This document shows, in pieces, positions 62,266 through 64,000 of a DNA stretch of 64,000 nt. Origin of the DNA: JANNVZ01 sp046155615 (GTDB lineage: Bacteria > Bacteroidota > Bacteroidia > Flavobacteriales_D > Sanyastnellaceae); the NCBI GenBank assembly GCA_046155615.1, contig JBJXFP010000010.1:1-64000 (forward strand). Reading direction: 5' to 3'. Every line of letters starts with the position of its first letter. Position 1 is the first letter of the stretch. A program made the position numbers and the translations under genes. Under the pieces are notes generated by a model. The model had not been told where the DNA came from, did no database searches, and worked only from the letters and a program-made list of their open reading frames with translations.

Positions 62266-64000
62266 ATGAAATCAATCACCCTCTGTGGCATGCTGTCCAT
62301 TGCATGCAGCAGCTTCGCACAAATCACCATTACAGAATCGGGTCTGGCCAAAAACGTGGGCAGGCACTTTCAGATCCTTGAAGATTCGCTCAATACAATG
62401 GACGTAGCCAAGGCCATGGCTTCTGAAGACTACATCAGCTCATCCAGCGATGTGCCGAATATGCAGCTTTCAGGCAGCTCCTTTTGGCTCAGAATTCCAG
62501 TAACAAACAATTCAGGTAAATCACAGTTGTGTATTGACTTGAGGCAGCCAAATCTGGATGAGGTAGAATTTTATGAACCAACCCAGAATGGATACAATGT
62601 TACCAAAACTGGCGATCATCAGCCTATAGCTGAGCGCGCATACAAGCATCAGAACTATGTATTTCCGATAGAACTGGAAACTGGTTCATCTAAAACTTAT
62701 TTCCTAAAAGTAAAATCGTCCGATCAGATCCAGCTGCCCTTATCGATAGGCACAGAAAGTGAGCTTTCCATTGAACATAACAACCGTGACATCCTCTTTG
62801 GAATTTTTGCAGGCATCATGCTTGCGCTTATCCTTTACAACCTGTTTATATGGATAAAAACCAGAGAATGGATCTATGGACTATACATACTTTATCTGGC
62901 TATCATTTTTGCAACTCAAACCAATGTTCTCGGTTTTTCTTACAGGTTTTTATGGCCACACAATCCGTGGCTTGAGAGGCATGCGGTCATACTTCTGATT
63001 TCATTGTCGGGTATAGTAGGCATCATTTTCATACGTTATTACCTCAAGGCAGACACCTATGTAAAGTGGTCTAAGTATGTCTTTTACTCAGCCATTGCTG
63101 TATATGCCACTGCCGCTATCATCTCCAATTTCAATCTTTCCAATTTGCCGTTTAAGATGGTTGAGATCAATGGATCACTGATTGCCATTGCCATTGTTGT
63201 CATAGCCATTTTATGTTGGCGTAGGGGAAGTCTTCAGGCGGCCAACATGTTGCTGGCATGGGCCACATTTCTGGCGGGGTTATTCATATTTGTTATGAAG
63301 GACTTTGGTGTTTTACCATACAATGAGTTCACAGTTCATACCATGACTATTGGTTCCGCACTCGAAGGCATCCTTCTGTCCTTTGGTCTTGCAGACAAAA
63401 TAAATCAGCTGAAAAAAGAAAAAGAAGAAGCACAGCTACGTGAAGTGGAAATGATGAAGAACAATGAAGCCATGCTCACACGGAAAGTGCAGGAGCGCAC
63501 ACATGAATTGGAAGATGCCAAAGATGAATTACAACGCAACTATGATCACCTTCGCCTCACCCAGCGCCAACTTGTGGAATCAGAGAAGATGTCTGGCCTT
63601 GGACAGATGACTGCGGGTATCGCCCACGAGTTGAACAACCCAATCAACTTTGTGTCTTCCAACATCACTCCGCTCAATCGAGATGTTGAGCAGGTAATAG
63701 CATTCATGAAAGAATTTGAACAACTACCTGAAGATGTGTCCGCAGAGCAATTGGCGCAGCTCAAGAAGAAATATCATGATGCCGATATGCCCTACGTAAA
63801 GCAAGAAATAGACATGCTGATGAAGGGTATTCACGAAGGTGCCAGGCGAACTGCGGAGATAGTGAAGGGTCTTAGAATTTTCGCACGTGCTGACAGAGAC
63901 GCGCTTGTAAAAGCCAACATCAACGAATGCATGGATGCCACACTGATAGTGATGAAGAGTGCATTGAAAGAAGAGGTGACTCTTGAAAAAGAGCTGGACA
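62266..64000 (+). CDS. 7TMR-DISM sensor histidine kinase, C-terminus cut by window edge
   Basis: Open for 578 codons to the window end. The signal peptide (MKSITLCGMLSIACSSFAQ) precedes a 7TMR-DISMED2 extracellular beta domain (SFWLRIPVTNNSG...CIDLRQPNLDEVEFY) likely to sense a carbohydrate or other ligand. Seven membrane helices follow from about residue 180, then a coiled coil, then a HisKA domain with the phosphoacceptor His 454 in AGIAHELNNPINF. The ATPase domain lies beyond the window. Ten nt after the GNAT gene, it is the third gene of that operon; the receiver protein encoded divergently upstream may be its partner. Confidence 0.9.
   Translation, partial: MKSITLCGMLSIACSSFAQITITESGLAKNVGRHFQILEDSLNTMDVAKAMASEDYISSSSDVPNMQLSGSSFWLRIPVTNNSGKSQLCIDLRQPNLDEVEFYEPTQNGYNVTKTGDHQPIAERAYKHQNYVFPIELETGSSKTYFLKVKSSDQIQLPLSIGTESELSIEHNNRDILFGIFAGIMLALILYNLFIWIKTREWIYGLYILYLAIIFATQTNVLGFSYRFLWPHNPWLERHAVILLISLSGIVGIIFIRYYLKADTYVKWSKYVFYSAIAVYATAAIISNFNLSNLPFKMVEINGSLIAIAIVVIAILCWRRGSLQAANMLLAWATFLAGLFIFVMKDFGVLPYNEFTVHTMTIGSALEGILLSFGLADKINQLKKEKEEAQLREVEMMKNNEAMLTRKVQERTHELEDAKDELQRNYDHLRLTQRQLVESEKMSGLGQMTAGIAHELNNPINFVSSNITPLNRDVEQVIAFMKEFEQLPEDVSAEQLAQLKKKYHDADMPYVKQEIDMLMKGIHEGARRTAEIVKGLRIFARADRDALVKANINECMDATLIVMKSALKEEVTLEKELD

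Noticed and set aside
1..64000. Genomic island or prophage
   Set aside because: No integrase, transposase, phage structural gene, tRNA or flanking direct repeats were seen, and coding style looks uniform by eye.

Overview
The window reads as chromosome of a free-living member of the Bacteroidota, with Flavobacteriales-like or Chitinophagales-like gene content. The evidence is: type IX secretion (T9SS) C-terminal sorting domains (10968-11756 and 46087-48378), a TonB-dependent receptor with a carboxypeptidase-like N-terminal domain, lineage-typical small families (DUF6913-like, DUF6702-like, FeoB-associated Cys-rich protein, PID-CTERM/exosortase), A-rich leaders without Shine-Dalgarno sequences, and a few promoters fitting TTG-N17-23-TAnnTTTG. 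I see no rRNA, tRNA, transposase, integrase or CRISPR array, and no sign of a recently acquired island.

Left part (1-11.8 kb): housekeeping and envelope genes. These are a truncated CorA transporter, an Mpl-type Mur ligase, a ZIP metal transporter, a SixA-type phosphatase, CTP synthase with a downstream proline-iminopeptidase-like lipoprotein, a subtilase lipoprotein, aconitase, and a T9SS-sorted thioredoxin-like protein. From 11.9 to 18.1 kb lies a dense plus-strand run: ECF sigma factor, small zinc-binding anti-sigma candidate, YHS protein, DoxX-like membrane protein, an alpha/beta hydrolase interrupted by an amber codon, then LysE, DinB, NRDE/TANGO2, ATP-grasp and outer-membrane-protein genes, several of them overlapping. 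A TonB receptor follows, then an isolated small gene bracketed by terminators.

Middle (21-35 kb): fdhD, dapA with a DUF6913-like partner, the feoA-feoB-Cys-rich ferrous-iron operon, nrnA with an FKBP lipoprotein, a lysine/alanine-dehydrogenase-like enzyme, a TonB-like protein, a large secreted protein of unknown family, and priA.

Polysaccharide/exosortase region (35.9-42.4 kb): a minus-strand operon encodes a BY-type tyrosine autokinase with a striking YG-repeat tail, a family-2 glycosyltransferase, a GNAT acetyltransferase and an SpsF-like cytidylyltransferase. Divergent from it is a compact exosortase system: a tiny PID-CTERM substrate, the exosortase, and a membrane partner. Both directions have a TAnnTTTG promoter element in the shared 192-bp gap.

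Right part (42.6-64 kb): two neighbouring giant secreted proteins share Cys-rich GCTD..NY and GDGW modules, but only the second has a T9SS sorting domain. Then come mazG, an SDR lacking the usual catalytic Tyr/Lys, carbonic anhydrase, recG, an unknown secreted protein, a LysM/M23 peptidase and a patatin with an outer-membrane barrel. The window ends in what I consider one of its two most interesting loci. A fused ThiF/E1-nitroreductase protein (Rv1355c-like), a GNAT/LuxI-like acyltransferase and a 7TMR-DISM histidine kinase form one operon, with a receiver-domain regulator encoded divergently. I infer a signalling or small-molecule modification module. The other top locus is the exosortase/PID-CTERM/autokinase region.
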